A DNA stretch of 64,000 nucleotides. It comes from Pseudomonas brassicacearum. GTDB taxonomy: Bacteria; Pseudomonadota; Gammaproteobacteria; Pseudomonadales; Pseudomonadaceae. The stretch lies in the NCBI RefSeq assembly GCF_009601685.2, contig NZ_CP045701.2, positions 3,348,001-3,412,000 on the forward strand, in the 5' to 3' direction. A program made the position numbers and the translations under genes. The notes under the pieces were generated by a model. That model was not told the DNA's origin and ran no database searches. It saw only the letters and a program-made list of their open reading frames with translations. This document shows, one piece after another, positions 1-8,375 of this stretch. Every line of letters starts with the position of its first letter. Position 1 is the first letter of the stretch.

Positions 1-30
1 TCCCCGGTGGGTGCCAGCAACGCGAGGTAA
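1..30 (+). CDS. C-terminal tail of an upstream gene, probably the partner ABC permease (partial)
   Basis: The first 30 bases read in frame 1 as nine residues followed by TAA, and the next gene's ATG lies 6 bp later. In polyamine-type ABC operons the two permease genes are adjacent, so this is most likely the end of the PotB-like permease. Nine residues cannot be assigned to a family by themselves; the call rests on position. Confidence 0.45.
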   Translation, partial: SPVGASNAR

Positions 31-36
31 GCCGTC

Positions 37-846
37 ATGCTCCTGACTCCCAATGCCATGAGCCGGCGCATGCGGTTCGGCCTGTATTTCACCACCGGCC
101 TGATCGCGCTGTTCCTGCTGCTGCCGATCGTGTTCATCGTGCTGCTGTCATTCGGTTCGTCCCAATGGCTGGTCTTCCCGCCACCGGGCTGGACACTCAA
201 ATGGTACGGCCAGTTCTTTTCCAATCCCGACTGGATGAGCGCGGCGCTGACCAGCCTCAAGGTCGCGGTACTGACCACTGTCTGCGCCGTGGCGCTGGGC
301 CTGCCGACCGCGTTTGCCCTGGTACGTGGACGCTTCCCGGGTCGGGAAATGCTCTACGGCCTGTTCACCCTGCCGATGATCGTGCCGCTGGTGATCATCG
401 CCGTGGCGGTGTACGCGCTGTTCCTGAAACTGGGTTACACCGGGACGATGTTCGCGTTCGTGGTCAGCCACGTCATCGTCGCACTGCCGTTCACCATCAT
501 CTCGATCATCAACTCGCTCAAGCTGTTCGACCAGTCCATCGAGGACGCAGCGGTCATCTGCGGCGCCTCACGCCTGCAAGCGGTGTTCAAGGTGACCTTC
601 CCCGCCATTCGCCCAGGCATGGTCGCCGGCGCCTTGTTCGCGTTCCTGGTGTCGTGGGATGAGGTGGTGCTGAGCGTGATGATGGCCAGCCCGACCCTGC
701 AAACCTTGCCCGTCAAGATGTGGACCACCCTGCGCCAGGACCTGACGCCTGTGATCGCCGTCGCTTCGACGCTGCTGATCGGCCTCTCGATCTTGGTGAT
801 GGTGATCGCCGCCGCCCTGCGTCGGCGCAATGAAATCAGCGCCTGA
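37..846 (+). CDS. ABC transporter inner-membrane permease, PotC/spermidine-putrescine type
   Basis: Membrane subunit of a binding-protein-dependent importer. The 269-residue protein has a hydrophobic N-terminal segment at about residues 15-38, several further membrane segments, and the EAA-type cytoplasmic loop (EDAAVICGAS, about residues 169-178) that docks on the ATPase. Length and order match PotC-like permeases. ATG 37 is preceded by AGGT at suitable distance; ATG 58 is an internal alternative. The ATPase gene starts 17 bp downstream, so they are one operon. The binding protein is not in the window. The substrate is unknown: polyamine-type importers also carry other cationic or organic compounds, and the downstream monooxygenase genes suggest a catabolic substrate. 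Confidence 0.9.
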   Translation: MLLTPNAMSRRMRFGLYFTTGLIALFLLLPIVFIVLLSFGSSQWLVFPPPGWTLKWYGQFFSNPDWMSAALTSLKVAVLTTVCAVALGLPTAFALVRGRFPGREMLYGLFTLPMIVPLVIIAVAVYALFLKLGYTGTMFAFVVSHVIVALPFTIISIINSLKLFDQSIEDAAVICGASRLQAVFKVTFPAIRPGMVAGALFAFLVSWDEVVLSVMMASPTLQTLPVKMWTTLRQDLTPVIAVASTLLIGLSILVMVIAAALRRRNEISA

Positions 847-863
847 GCGCCTAGGAGAACACG

Positions 864-2015
864 ATGAGTGCCGTCAAAGACCCCGCACAACAGAACAACA
901 AGACCCTGGTCAGCCTGCGCAACCTGAACAAGCACTACGGCGACTTTGCCGCCGTGGACGATATTTCCCTGGAGATCCAGGACGGCGAATTCCTGACCTT
1001 CCTCGGCTCCAGCGGCTCGGGCAAGAGCACCACGTTGTCGATGCTGGCCGGGTTTGAAACCCCCAGCAGCGGCGAGATCCTGGTGGGCGGCAAATCCCTG
1101 GTCAACGTACCGCCGCACAAACGCGACATCGGCATGGTGTTCCAGCGTTACTCGCTGTTCCCCCATCTGTCGGTGCGCGACAACATTGCCTTTCCGTTGG
1201 CGATTCGCAAACTGGCGGCGGCTGAACGTGATCGCCGGGTCGATGCCATGCTCAAGCTGGTGCAGTTGGAACCGTTCGCCCACCGCCGCCCTTCGCAACT
1301 GTCCGGCGGCCAGCAGCAGCGTGTAGCAATTGCCCGGGCGCTGGTCTATGAGCCACGCATCCTGCTGATGGATGAACCACTCGGCGCCCTGGACAAAAAG
1401 CTCCGTGAAGACTTGCAGGATGAACTGCGCCAATTGCATCGACGCCTGGGCATCACCATCGTCTACGTCACCCATGACCAGGAAGAAGCCATGCGCCTGT
1501 CCCAGCGCATCGCCATTTTCAGCCACGGCAAGATCGTCGGCCTGGGCAGCGGCTATGACCTCTACCAGAACCCGCCGAACGCATTCGTGGCCTCGTTTCT
1601 GGGCAACTCCAACTTCCTCAAGCTCAAGGCCCAGGGCAACGCGGTGGCGACCTTCGAAGGCCAGTCGCTGTCGATCCGCCTGACCGCCGGCCTGCAAACC
1701 GGGCAGGACGTGCTGCTGATGGTGCGCCCGGAAAAAGCCCTCGCCCTGAGCGTCGAACAAGCCGCCCGGGAACCCTTGGCGGCCGGCTGGAATGAGGTCT
1801 CGGCCAAGGTCGTCGAAGTGCTGTTCCTGGGTGAAAGCCAGACCTGCAGTGTGGTGACGTCCGGCGGCACGGCCATGACGGTCAAGGCGCTGTCCTCCGC
1901 CGGCATGCCACTCAAGGCCGGCGACCCGGTGCGCGTGCGTTGGGCCACCGCCGATGCCTGCGTCTACACCCAATGGGCCGAGAGCGACCTGAACAAAGCC
2001 GCGGGGGCCCATTGA
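864..2015 (+). CDS. ABC transporter ATP-binding protein, PotA-like
   Basis: Energises the importer encoded just upstream. The 383-residue protein has Walker A at residues 48-56 (GSSGSGKST), a Q-loop (VFQRYSLFPH), the signature LSGGQQQR, Walker B LLMDEP, and a switch histidine in YVTHDQEEA. The last 140 residues form a TOBE-type regulatory domain, as in PotA/FbpC-like ATPases. A TAGGAG ribosome site precedes ATG 864. The stop codon overlaps the next start (TGATG), which implies coupling to the flavin reductase gene. The linkage of this importer with a two-component flavin monooxygenase hints that the imported compound is oxidised directly after uptake. Confidence 0.93.
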   Translation: MSAVKDPAQQNNKTLVSLRNLNKHYGDFAAVDDISLEIQDGEFLTFLGSSGSGKSTTLSMLAGFETPSSGEILVGGKSLVNVPPHKRDIGMVFQRYSLFPHLSVRDNIAFPLAIRKLAAAERDRRVDAMLKLVQLEPFAHRRPSQLSGGQQQRVAIARALVYEPRILLMDEPLGALDKKLREDLQDELRQLHRRLGITIVYVTHDQEEAMRLSQRIAIFSHGKIVGLGSGYDLYQNPPNAFVASFLGNSNFLKLKAQGNAVATFEGQSLSIRLTAGLQTGQDVLLMVRPEKALALSVEQAAREPLAAGWNEVSAKVVEVLFLGESQTCSVVTSGGTAMTVKALSSAGMPLKAGDPVRVRWATADACVYTQWAESDLNKAAGAH

Positions 2016-2545
2016 TGAACATTGCATGCCCACAACCGATAAAGCCCGAGGATCGTCCGATGATCGATGCCAGCGTCTACAAACAAGTCATGGGCTCGTT
2101 CCCGTCCGGCGTGACCGTGATCACCACCCTCGATGACGACGGGCAAATCGTCGGCCTCACCGCCAGCGCCTTCAGCTCATTGTCGATGGACCCGGCGCTG
2201 GTGCTGTTCTGCCCCAACTACAGCTCCGATTCCTACCCGGTACTGATCAAGAACAAGCGCTTCGCCATCCACCTGCTCTCCGGCGGCCAGCAGAATGAAG
2301 CCTATGCCTTCGCCCGCAAAGGCAAGGACAAGGCCCAGGGCATCGAATGGACCTTGAGCGAGTTGGGTAACCCGCTGCTGAGCAATGCCACCGCCATCAT
2401 CGAATGCGAACTGTGGCGCGAGTACGAAGGCGGCGACCACGCCATCATGGTCGGCGCAGTGAAAAACCTGATCGTCCCGCAGCACACACCGGGGCCGCTG
2501 GTTTATTGCCACGGCAAGATGGGCGCCCTGCCCGTCCTCGCCTGA
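2015..2545 (+). CDS. Flavin reductase-like FMN-binding protein
   Basis: Likely reduces FMN with NAD(P)H and supplies reduced flavin to the monooxygenase encoded next. The sequence has the HpaC/flavin-reductase core: FPSGVTVITT near the start, GLTASAFSSLSMDPALVLFC in the flavin-binding strand, then GGDHAIMVGAV and a C-terminal YCHGK(M)G segment. ATG 2015 overlaps the previous stop codon. ATG 2060, behind GAGGA at 7 nt, is an equally good start and would give a 161-residue protein that begins exactly at the conserved domain. The gap to the luciferase-like gene is 29 bp. Short-chain flavin reductases of this family are usually partners of LLM-class or group-D oxygenases. Confidence 0.88.
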   Translation: MNIACPQPIKPEDRPMIDASVYKQVMGSFPSGVTVITTLDDDGQIVGLTASAFSSLSMDPALVLFCPNYSSDSYPVLIKNKRFAIHLLSGGQQNEAYAFARKGKDKAQGIEWTLSELGNPLLSNATAIIECELWREYEGGDHAIMVGAVKNLIVPQHTPGPLVYCHGKMGALPVLA

Positions 2546-2574
2546 ACCGATCGTCAACTACAAGAGATAGCGCC

Positions 2575-3618
2575 ATGAAATTTTCCCTGTTCGTACACAT
2601 GGAGCGCTGGGACGAAAGCGTCAGCCATCGCCAGCTGTTCGAAGACCTGAGCGAGCTGACCCTGTTGGCCGAGGCCGGCGGTTTCAGCACCGTGTGGATC
2701 GGCGAACACCACGCCATGGAATACACCATCTCGCCGAGCCCGATGCCGCTGCTTGCATACCTGGCCGGCAAGACCACCACCATCCACCTGGGCGCCGGCA
2801 CCATCATCGCGCCGTTCTGGCACCCGCTGCGGGTGGCCGGCGAATGCGCGCTGCTGGACGTGATCAGCAACGGCCGCATGGAAGTCGGCCTGGCCCGGGG
2901 CGCCTATCAGGTGGAGTTCGACCGCATGGCTGGCGGCATGCCGGCCTCCTCCGGCGGCCAGGCCCTGCGTGAGATGGTCCCGGTAGTGCGCGCCCTGTGG
3001 CAAGGCGACTACGCCCATGACGGCGAAATCTGGAAGTTTCCCACCTCCACCAGCGTGCCCAAGCCAATCCGCAAACCACACCCGCCGATGTGGATCGCCG
3101 CCCGCGACCCGGACTCCCACAACTTCGCCGTCGCCAACGGCTGCAACGTGATGGTCACGCCGTTGATGAAGGGCGATGAAGAAGTCCTGGACCTGAAGAA
3201 CAAGTTCCAGGCCGCCCTGGACAACAACCCCGACGTGCCACGCCCCCAATTGATGGTGCTGCGCCACACCCACGTCCATGCCGTGGACGATCCGGAAGGC
3301 TGGAAGATTGGCGCCCAGGCGATCTCGAAGTTCTATCGCACCTTCGATGCCTGGTTCGGCAACAAGCAAGTGCCGGTCAACGGTTTCCTGGCGCCAAGCC
3401 CGGAAGAAAAATTCGCCGAGCGCCCGGAGTTCCAACTGGAAAACATCCGCAAGAACACCATGATCGGCACGCCGCAGGAAATCATCGAGCGGATCAAGTA
3501 TTACCAGGAACTGGGCGTGGATGAGTTCAGCTTCTGGTGCGACAACAGCCTGCCCCACGCCGAGAAGAAGAAATCCCTGGAACTGTTCATCCAGCAGGTG
3601 GTGCCGGCGTTTCGGTGA
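2575..3618 (+). CDS. LLM-class (luciferase-like) flavin-dependent monooxygenase
   Basis: Bacterial-luciferase superfamily TIM barrel of 347 residues, expected to use reduced FMN and oxygen. Visible family marks are WIGEHHAMEY near residues 41-50, the LGAGTIIAPFWHPLRVAGE strand-turn, and GRMEVGLARGAY before the FMN phosphate site. ATG 2575 follows AAGAGA. It is the last gene of the ABC importer/flavin reductase operon and is followed by a REP palindrome and a strong terminator. The combination importer, flavin reductase, LLM oxygenase is typical of desulfonation, C-N cleavage or ring-opening pathways, but nothing in the sequence fixes the substrate. Confidence 0.88.
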   Translation: MKFSLFVHMERWDESVSHRQLFEDLSELTLLAEAGGFSTVWIGEHHAMEYTISPSPMPLLAYLAGKTTTIHLGAGTIIAPFWHPLRVAGECALLDVISNGRMEVGLARGAYQVEFDRMAGGMPASSGGQALREMVPVVRALWQGDYAHDGEIWKFPTSTSVPKPIRKPHPPMWIAARDPDSHNFAVANGCNVMVTPLMKGDEEVLDLKNKFQAALDNNPDVPRPQLMVLRHTHVHAVDDPEGWKIGAQAISKFYRTFDAWFGNKQVPVNGFLAPSPEEKFAERPEFQLENIRKNTMIGTPQEIIERIKYYQELGVDEFSFWCDNSLPHAEKKKSLELFIQQVVPAFR

Positions 3619-3651
3619 TTCGCAGCCCTGCAATTGCCTGGGTCAGTTCTA

Positions 3652-3716
3652 CCGTCATCGCGAGCAAGCTCGCTCCCACAGGGTTTTGTGATGAGCGAGC
3701 TTGTTCGCGATGACGG
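3652..3716. repeat. REP-like palindrome
   Basis: Two arms (3652-3674 and 3694-3716) form an almost perfect inverted repeat around the core CGCGAGCAAGCTCGCT, separated by 19 bp. The same core recurs between genes at 10206, 12785, 43372 and 62370. It fits the Pseudomonas REP family, often found after operon ends. Confidence 0.85.
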
Positions 3717-3746
3717 CCGGAATGTAACGGTGATGCCCCAAAAAAA

Positions 3747-3772
3747 ATGCCCGGACTTCAAAGTCCGGGCAT
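3747..3772. terminator. Bidirectional rho-independent terminator
   Basis: Twelve-base-pair stem ATGCCCGGACTT / AAGTCCGGGCAT, preceded by seven A and followed by a T-rich run (ATTTTGTTTT). It separates the convergent LLM operon (plus) and TonB receptor (minus) and can stop transcription from both sides. Confidence 0.93.
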
Positions 3773-3789
3773 TTTGTTTTCTGAATCGA

Positions 3790-5925
3790 TCAGAACGTTA
3801 CGCTGGCACTCAGGCGAGCGGTACGTGGTTCACCGACATTGACTTGCAGTTGGCTGCCGGTAGATGACGGGTAGTACTGCTTGTCGAAGAGGTTGTCGAC
3901 GTTCAGTTGCAACGAGGTCTTGTGCCCCAGCACGGGCGACTCCCAGCGCAGGAAGGCGTCGGCTACGGTGTAGCTGCTGAGCCAGAAGTCGTTGGCGTTG
4001 TTGGCCGCGCGTTCGCCGACGTAGCGGGCGCCGGCACCGGCATGCCAGGCACCGAATTCGGCAGGCACGTTCAGGTGGTGACTCAGGTAAAGGCTGGCGG
4101 TGTGTTTGGGGGCGTCGGAGAGACGGTGACCTTCGTTTTTAGGGTCATCAAGTATTTCTGTGTGGGTATAGGCGTAGGTACCGATCAGGTCCCAGCGCTC
4201 GGCCAGACGACCAGTGATGTCGAGTTCCAGGCCTTGCGAGCCGACCTTGCCTGCGGCTTCCGACAGAGTCACGGCGTTGACGGTGGTGGACGTTACGACG
4301 TTTTTCTTCACGATGTCGAACAGCGCCAGGTTGATATTCAAGCCCGGTAGCAGATCGTACTTGGCGCCGATTTCATAGCTGCGGCCCTCTTCCGGATCGA
4401 AGGTATTGCCGGCGTCGTCCACGGTGTCATTTGGCTTGAATGACCGGCTGTAGTTGCCGTACAACGACAGGGTGTCGGTGGCTTTGTAGACCAGCCCGAG
4501 GAATGGTACGAAGGCGTCACCGTTGTCATCGCGATTGACTTCGTAATCACTGCCAAGTCCCTGGTCGCTGTATTGATCGTAATGTTGATAACGACCTCCC
4601 AATACCAAAATCCAGCGATCATCGAGATGCCAGTTGTCCTTCAAATAGACAGAACTGGAATTCAACTGGTTGCGCAGGTCGCTTTGAGTTGGACTGATCA
4701 CACTGGGCTCAGCCAGACCGCCATAAACCGGCGACGTAATATCGAAACCAGACTGAGCCTTTCCACGATAAGTCTTGCCACGAAACTGATCCGACACCTG
4801 ATTATCAACGCCCATCAGCAAGTCATGACGCTGACCGAACAGCTCCTGCTTACCCATGAAATCCCAACTGGCGTAACGAGTTTCGTCGTCGTAATGAGCA
4901 CCGTTGGCGGCCCGCTGAAAAACACCGGTTTTTGACAGGCTCGGCTGTGCAATCGAAAGACTGTACCGATCATTGTTCCAGCCATAGGTGACCCGCGTTT
5001 TCCAATCCTCGCTCAGCTCGTACTCAAAGCGCGCCGTCGCCGTTTCGCGAATTCCCACGCTCTTGGCCCAAGGCTCATCCAGACGCTTGTCGTAATCGAT
5101 ATCGGCCGGATGCCCATTGGTGAACACCGTGCCCCGGTCAAACGGATTGGAGTATTCGTTGTACTCATAACTGAGGTTCAACGAAGCCCGCTCCCCCGTC
5201 CAAGCCAGGGACGGCGCCACCAGCGTGCTCTCATTGACGCCATAGTTGCGCCAGTAGTCCTCGTGGCCGCGCTCGGCAATCAAGCGATAGGCCAAACCGG
5301 TATCGCCCAGCGGCCCGGTGGTGTCCAGGGCCATGGTGCCGCCGCCTTCGCTGTAGGCCGAACCGCTCAACGTGGTGCTTTGGGTGTATTCGGGCTTCTT
5401 GCTGATGACGTTGACCAGGCCGCCAGGCTCCAACGCGCCGTACAGCATCGAGGCCGGTCCCTTGAGCACTTCGACGCGGTCGGTGGTGGCGCTGAAGTTG
5501 TGCCCCAGGTTCGAACGCACGCCATCGCGCAGGATCGAGCCGTCGTCGTTGGTACCAAAACCACGCTTGACCAGCGAGTCCCGCGAACCGCCCAGGGTGT
5601 TGCCCTGGCTGACACCGCTGACGAACTTCATCGCGTCGCTCAGCGAACGCACCTGATAGTCATCCAGGGTCTGCGGAGTCACCACGTTGATCGATTGCGC
5701 TTCTTCCTTGATCGGTACATCGCTCTTGCTCGCCGTGCTGGCTTGCGACGTCGTATAGCCCTCGTCCTGATTGACACGACTGCCCTGGATGTCCGTGGCC
5801 GGCAGCTCAACAGTGCCCTGCGCCCACGAAGGGCTTGCCATCAAGCAGCAGGACAGCGCGGGTAAAACACATTTGACGAGAGTATTCCGATAAGCGAAAG
5901 GGGTGGAACGATTCAAGACGCGCAC
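3790..5925 (-). CDS. TonB-dependent outer-membrane siderophore receptor
   Basis: Energy-dependent gated channel for an iron chelate. The 711-residue precursor has a signal peptide ending near SWA-QG (about residue 35), a plug domain (PIKEEAQSINVVTPQTLDDY to VEVLKGPASMLYGALEPGGLVNVISKKP, about residues 72-175), then a 22-strand type barrel ending in the terminal Phe typical of outer-membrane proteins. There is no N-terminal secretin/TonB short signalling domain, so it is a plain transducer-free receptor, close in layout to ferrichrome-type FhuA receptors. No sigma/anti-sigma pair is adjacent. A Fur-like site lies about 35-55 bp upstream of the start codon. The ligand cannot be told from sequence alone. 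Confidence 0.93.
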   Translation of the reverse strand: MRVLNRSTPFAYRNTLVKCVLPALSCCLMASPSWAQGTVELPATDIQGSRVNQDEGYTTSQASTASKSDVPIKEEAQSINVVTPQTLDDYQVRSLSDAMKFVSGVSQGNTLGGSRDSLVKRGFGTNDDGSILRDGVRSNLGHNFSATTDRVEVLKGPASMLYGALEPGGLVNVISKKPEYTQSTTLSGSAYSEGGGTMALDTTGPLGDTGLAYRLIAERGHEDYWRNYGVNESTLVAPSLAWTGERASLNLSYEYNEYSNPFDRGTVFTNGHPADIDYDKRLDEPWAKSVGIRETATARFEYELSEDWKTRVTYGWNNDRYSLSIAQPSLSKTGVFQRAANGAHYDDETRYASWDFMGKQELFGQRHDLLMGVDNQVSDQFRGKTYRGKAQSGFDITSPVYGGLAEPSVISPTQSDLRNQLNSSSVYLKDNWHLDDRWILVLGGRYQHYDQYSDQGLGSDYEVNRDDNGDAFVPFLGLVYKATDTLSLYGNYSRSFKPNDTVDDAGNTFDPEEGRSYEIGAKYDLLPGLNINLALFDIVKKNVVTSTTVNAVTLSEAAGKVGSQGLELDITGRLAERWDLIGTYAYTHTEILDDPKNEGHRLSDAPKHTASLYLSHHLNVPAEFGAWHAGAGARYVGERAANNANDFWLSSYTVADAFLRWESPVLGHKTSLQLNVDNLFDKQYYPSSTGSQLQVNVGEPRTARLSASVTF

Positions 5926-5960
5926 TCACAGAGGGATAGGAATGAGAGCGAATATACTTT

Positions 5961-5979
5961 GAGAATGATTCCCAGTAAA
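5961..5979 (-). promoter_or_regulatory. Candidate Fur box
   Basis: GAGAATGATTCCCAGTAAA matches about 12 of 19 positions of the classical Fur consensus, including the GAGAATGAT half. It lies just upstream of the TonB receptor start at 5925, where iron repression is expected. Confidence 0.6.
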
Positions 5980-6013
5980 TCTTTCTGACACTTCCCCGCT
6001 TGACTCTGCATGC

Positions 6014-6052
6014 AATCAAGGGCGCCGGATGATGAGTCCGGCGCCCTTGATT
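6014..6052. terminator. Hairpin terminator between receptor promoter and symporter end
   Basis: A perfect 16-bp stem (6014-6029 and 6037-6052, core AAGGGCGCCGGA) with a 7-nt loop lies just past the symporter stop on the minus strand. The U-run is poor, so it may act as a terminator or as an mRNA 3' end stabiliser. Confidence 0.7.
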
Positions 6053-6078
6053 ATTTCCCCCTCCTAGTCTTGGATTGC

Positions 6079-7848
6079 TCAGTGGTCGATGGCAGCACCG
6101 GCTCCTCTCGGGACGCGAATGTCTTCGACCAGGTGCTGGATGTGCTCCGGTGGCGGTGCGGTGAAGCGTGACACCACCAGAGCGGCCGCGAAGTTGAAGA
6201 GCATCCCCAACGTGCCGATGCCTTCAGGGGAAACACCCAGCCACCAATGTTCGGCAGTGTTCATCGTCGGGTTGATGAATTTGAAGTAGACGATGTAGGT
6301 GAATGTGAACGTCAGGCCGACGATCATCCCGGCAATCGCACCTTCACGGTTCATGCGCTTGGAGAAAATCCCCATGACAATGACCGGGAAGAACGATGAC
6401 GCAGCCAACCCGAAGGCGAACGCAACCACCTGGGCAACGAATGCGGGCGGATAGATGCCGAACAGCCCGGCAATCAATACCGCCACGCCGGCAGCGATAC
6501 GTGCAGCGAGCAACTCCTGCTTCTCGCTGATCCTGGGCATGATGTTGCTCTTGAGCAAATCATGGGAGATCGAGGTTGAGATCACCAGCAACAGCCCCGC
6601 AGCCGTCGAAAGTGCCGCCGCCAGCCCACCGGCGGCGATCAATGCGATGACCCAGCCCGGCAAGCCGGCAATCTCGGGGTTGGCCAATACCATGATGTCG
6701 TTATCGACATAGAGTTCGTTGGCCACTGGCGAGACCTGGTTCTTCAGCAACCGCTGCTCATATGCCCCTCGCTCGTCAGTGAAGCTCGGCGCACCGACCA
6801 GGGCCGCCCCCGGGCCATACTGGATAATCCCATCGTTGTTCTTGTCCACCCAGGCAATAAGGCCCGAGTTCTCCCAGGTCTTGAGCCAGTTCGGCGCAGT
6901 GGTGTAACTGACGTTGGGAATGGAGGTCAGCAAATTGGTGCGAGCAAAGGCTGCAATGGCCGGTGCGGTGGTGTAGAGAATAGCAATGAACAACAAGGCA
7001 TAGCCTGCGGACTTGCGGGCATCACGCACGGTCGGCGTGGTAAAGAAACGCACGATCACATGAGGCAGGCCCGCAGTACCCACCATCAGCGCCATGGTGA
7101 TGAAAAACACATCCATGGTCGATTTGGTGCCATTGGTATAGGCGGTGAAACCCAACTCGGCACCCAGGCCGTTGAGCCGCTCGATCACGCTCTGCCCCGT
7201 ACTGGCCACTTCACTGATAAAGCCCAGTTGCGGAATCGGATTGCCGGTGATCATCATCGAGATATAAATGGCCGGCACCATGTAGGCAAAAATCATCACG
7301 CAATATTGCGCCACCTGGGTGTAGGTGATGCCCTTCATGCCACCGAGTACCGAGTAAAAGAACACGATGGCCATGCCGATCATGACGCCTGTGTTGATAT
7401 CGACTTCCAAGTAACGAGAAAAGACGATACCCACGCCACGCATCTGTCCGGCCACGTAAGTAAAGGAAATGAAGATCACGCAGATCACCGCCACCACCCG
7501 GGCGGTCTGGGAGTAATAACGCGCTCCGACGAATTCAGGTACGGTGAATTTGCCGAATTTTCGCAGGTAAGGCGCCAGGCACATGGCCAGGAGCACGTAG
7601 CCGCCGGTCCAGCCCATCAGGTAGACCGAGCCGTCATAACCGGCGAAAGCGATAATGCCCGCCATGGAAATGAACGAAGCCGCCGACATCCAGTCAGCAC
7701 CGGTAGCCATCCCGTTCAGCACCGGATGCACGCCCTTGCTCGCGATGTAGTACTCACTGGTAGAACCGGCACGCGTCCAGATGGCGATCCCGATGTAGAG
7801 CGCAAAGGACGCTCCGACGAACAAATAGATCAGGGTTTGAGTGTCCAT
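6079..7848 (-). CDS. Sodium:solute symporter large subunit (VC_2705/ActP-like subfamily)
   Basis: Thirteen-segment SSS-family transporter of 589 residues that couples solute entry to sodium. Family marks are ASKGVHPVLNGMATGADWMSAASF near the N terminus, GGMKGITYTQVAQY, and the AGGLAAALSTAAGLLLVISTS helix. The gene overlaps none but starts 11 bp after a DUF4212 gene, which is the fixed companion of this subfamily (the TIGR03647/TIGR03648 pair). Such pairs carry acetate or other short monocarboxylates. Between membrane segments, near residues 336-346, is the loop DKNNDGIIQYG, which has the spacing of a calcium EF-hand loop and is unusual for classical ActP. Substrate is inferred, not shown. Confidence 0.88.
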   Translation of the reverse strand: MDTQTLIYLFVGASFALYIGIAIWTRAGSTSEYYIASKGVHPVLNGMATGADWMSAASFISMAGIIAFAGYDGSVYLMGWTGGYVLLAMCLAPYLRKFGKFTVPEFVGARYYSQTARVVAVICVIFISFTYVAGQMRGVGIVFSRYLEVDINTGVMIGMAIVFFYSVLGGMKGITYTQVAQYCVMIFAYMVPAIYISMMITGNPIPQLGFISEVASTGQSVIERLNGLGAELGFTAYTNGTKSTMDVFFITMALMVGTAGLPHVIVRFFTTPTVRDARKSAGYALLFIAILYTTAPAIAAFARTNLLTSIPNVSYTTAPNWLKTWENSGLIAWVDKNNDGIIQYGPGAALVGAPSFTDERGAYEQRLLKNQVSPVANELYVDNDIMVLANPEIAGLPGWVIALIAAGGLAAALSTAAGLLLVISTSISHDLLKSNIMPRISEKQELLAARIAAGVAVLIAGLFGIYPPAFVAQVVAFAFGLAASSFFPVIVMGIFSKRMNREGAIAGMIVGLTFTFTYIVYFKFINPTMNTAEHWWLGVSPEGIGTLGMLFNFAAALVVSRFTAPPPEHIQHLVEDIRVPRGAGAAIDH

Positions 7849-7859
7849 GTTTGTCGGCC

Positions 7860-8126
7860 TCAGTCTTCGTGAACGTCATATTTGCGATCGAGCTGATTCA
7901 TCTTCCAGACATAGAAGAAAATCTCGAGCACAAAGACATAAATGGAGCCCTGCTGGGCAAACCAGAACCCCAGCGGGGTACCGAAGAAGCTGATGGTGTT
8001 GAGTGAATCAACCAACAAAATGCCAAAGCCGAACGACACCAGGAACCAGATGGCCAGCAGCACCAGCATCCAGCGCAGGTTCTCCGTCCAGTAGGCACGC
8101 GCGGCTTCTTGCTTTTGAGTCGACAT
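7860..8126 (-). CDS. DUF4212 small subunit of the sodium:solute symporter
   Basis: An 88-residue protein with two membrane helices (MLVLLAIWFLVSFGFGILLV and a second at YVFVLEIFFYVW) and a charged C terminus. ATG 8126 follows GGGAGA, so the longer upstream reading is rejected. It is the first gene of a two-gene operon with the large symporter subunit, as is usual for this family. An AANAANAA motif at 8150-8157 lies 24 bp upstream, and a palindromic operator-like site lies at 8195-8213. Confidence 0.88.
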   Translation of the reverse strand: MSTQKQEAARAYWTENLRWMLVLLAIWFLVSFGFGILLVDSLNTISFFGTPLGFWFAQQGSIYVFVLEIFFYVWKMNQLDRKYDVHED

Positions 8127-8149
8127 GGAGCTGTTCTCCCGTGTTGTTT

Positions 8150-8157
8150 TTATTGTT
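8150..8157 (-). promoter_or_regulatory. Crc/Hfq-type catabolite motif (AACAATAA)
   Basis: On the coding strand AACAATAA, within a longer A-rich stretch, lies just ahead of the GGGAGA ribosome site of the symporter operon. AANAANAA near the start codon is the known target of Hfq/Crc translational repression in Pseudomonas. Confidence 0.6.
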
Positions 8158-8194
8158 TTGCCCTTCAAACCGTAGCAGTCACTGGGCAAGGCGC

Positions 8195-8213
8195 TAGTAC
8201 GACTTTCGTCTAA
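8195..8213 (-). promoter_or_regulatory. Operator-like palindrome upstream of symporter operon
   Basis: TAGTACGACTTTCGTCTAA is an imperfect palindrome centred on ACGA-CTT-TCGT, 69 bp upstream of the symporter start. Its form suits a dimeric NarL-type regulator. Acetate symporter genes in Pseudomonas and Vibrio are controlled by such systems (CrbSR/MxtR-ErdR), so this is a candidate site; I cannot verify the consensus here. Confidence 0.4.
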
Positions 8214-8375
8214 TTTGCTCCAGCAGGTGTTGACATCTCTATCCCCTCTTCATGGGAGGCTTGAAAAACAACAGAATCTCAAGAGTGATATCAAATCGCC
8301 CTATCCCCGCTAAAGCTTTGGCGCTCGCGGTCGAATGTATTCCATTGAGAGATTTTTTTGCCCAGGAGCAGCGGC

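Noticed and set aside
435..2033. Minus-strand open frame across the ABC permease and ATPase
   Set aside because: No start signal or family; the two ABC genes are certain.
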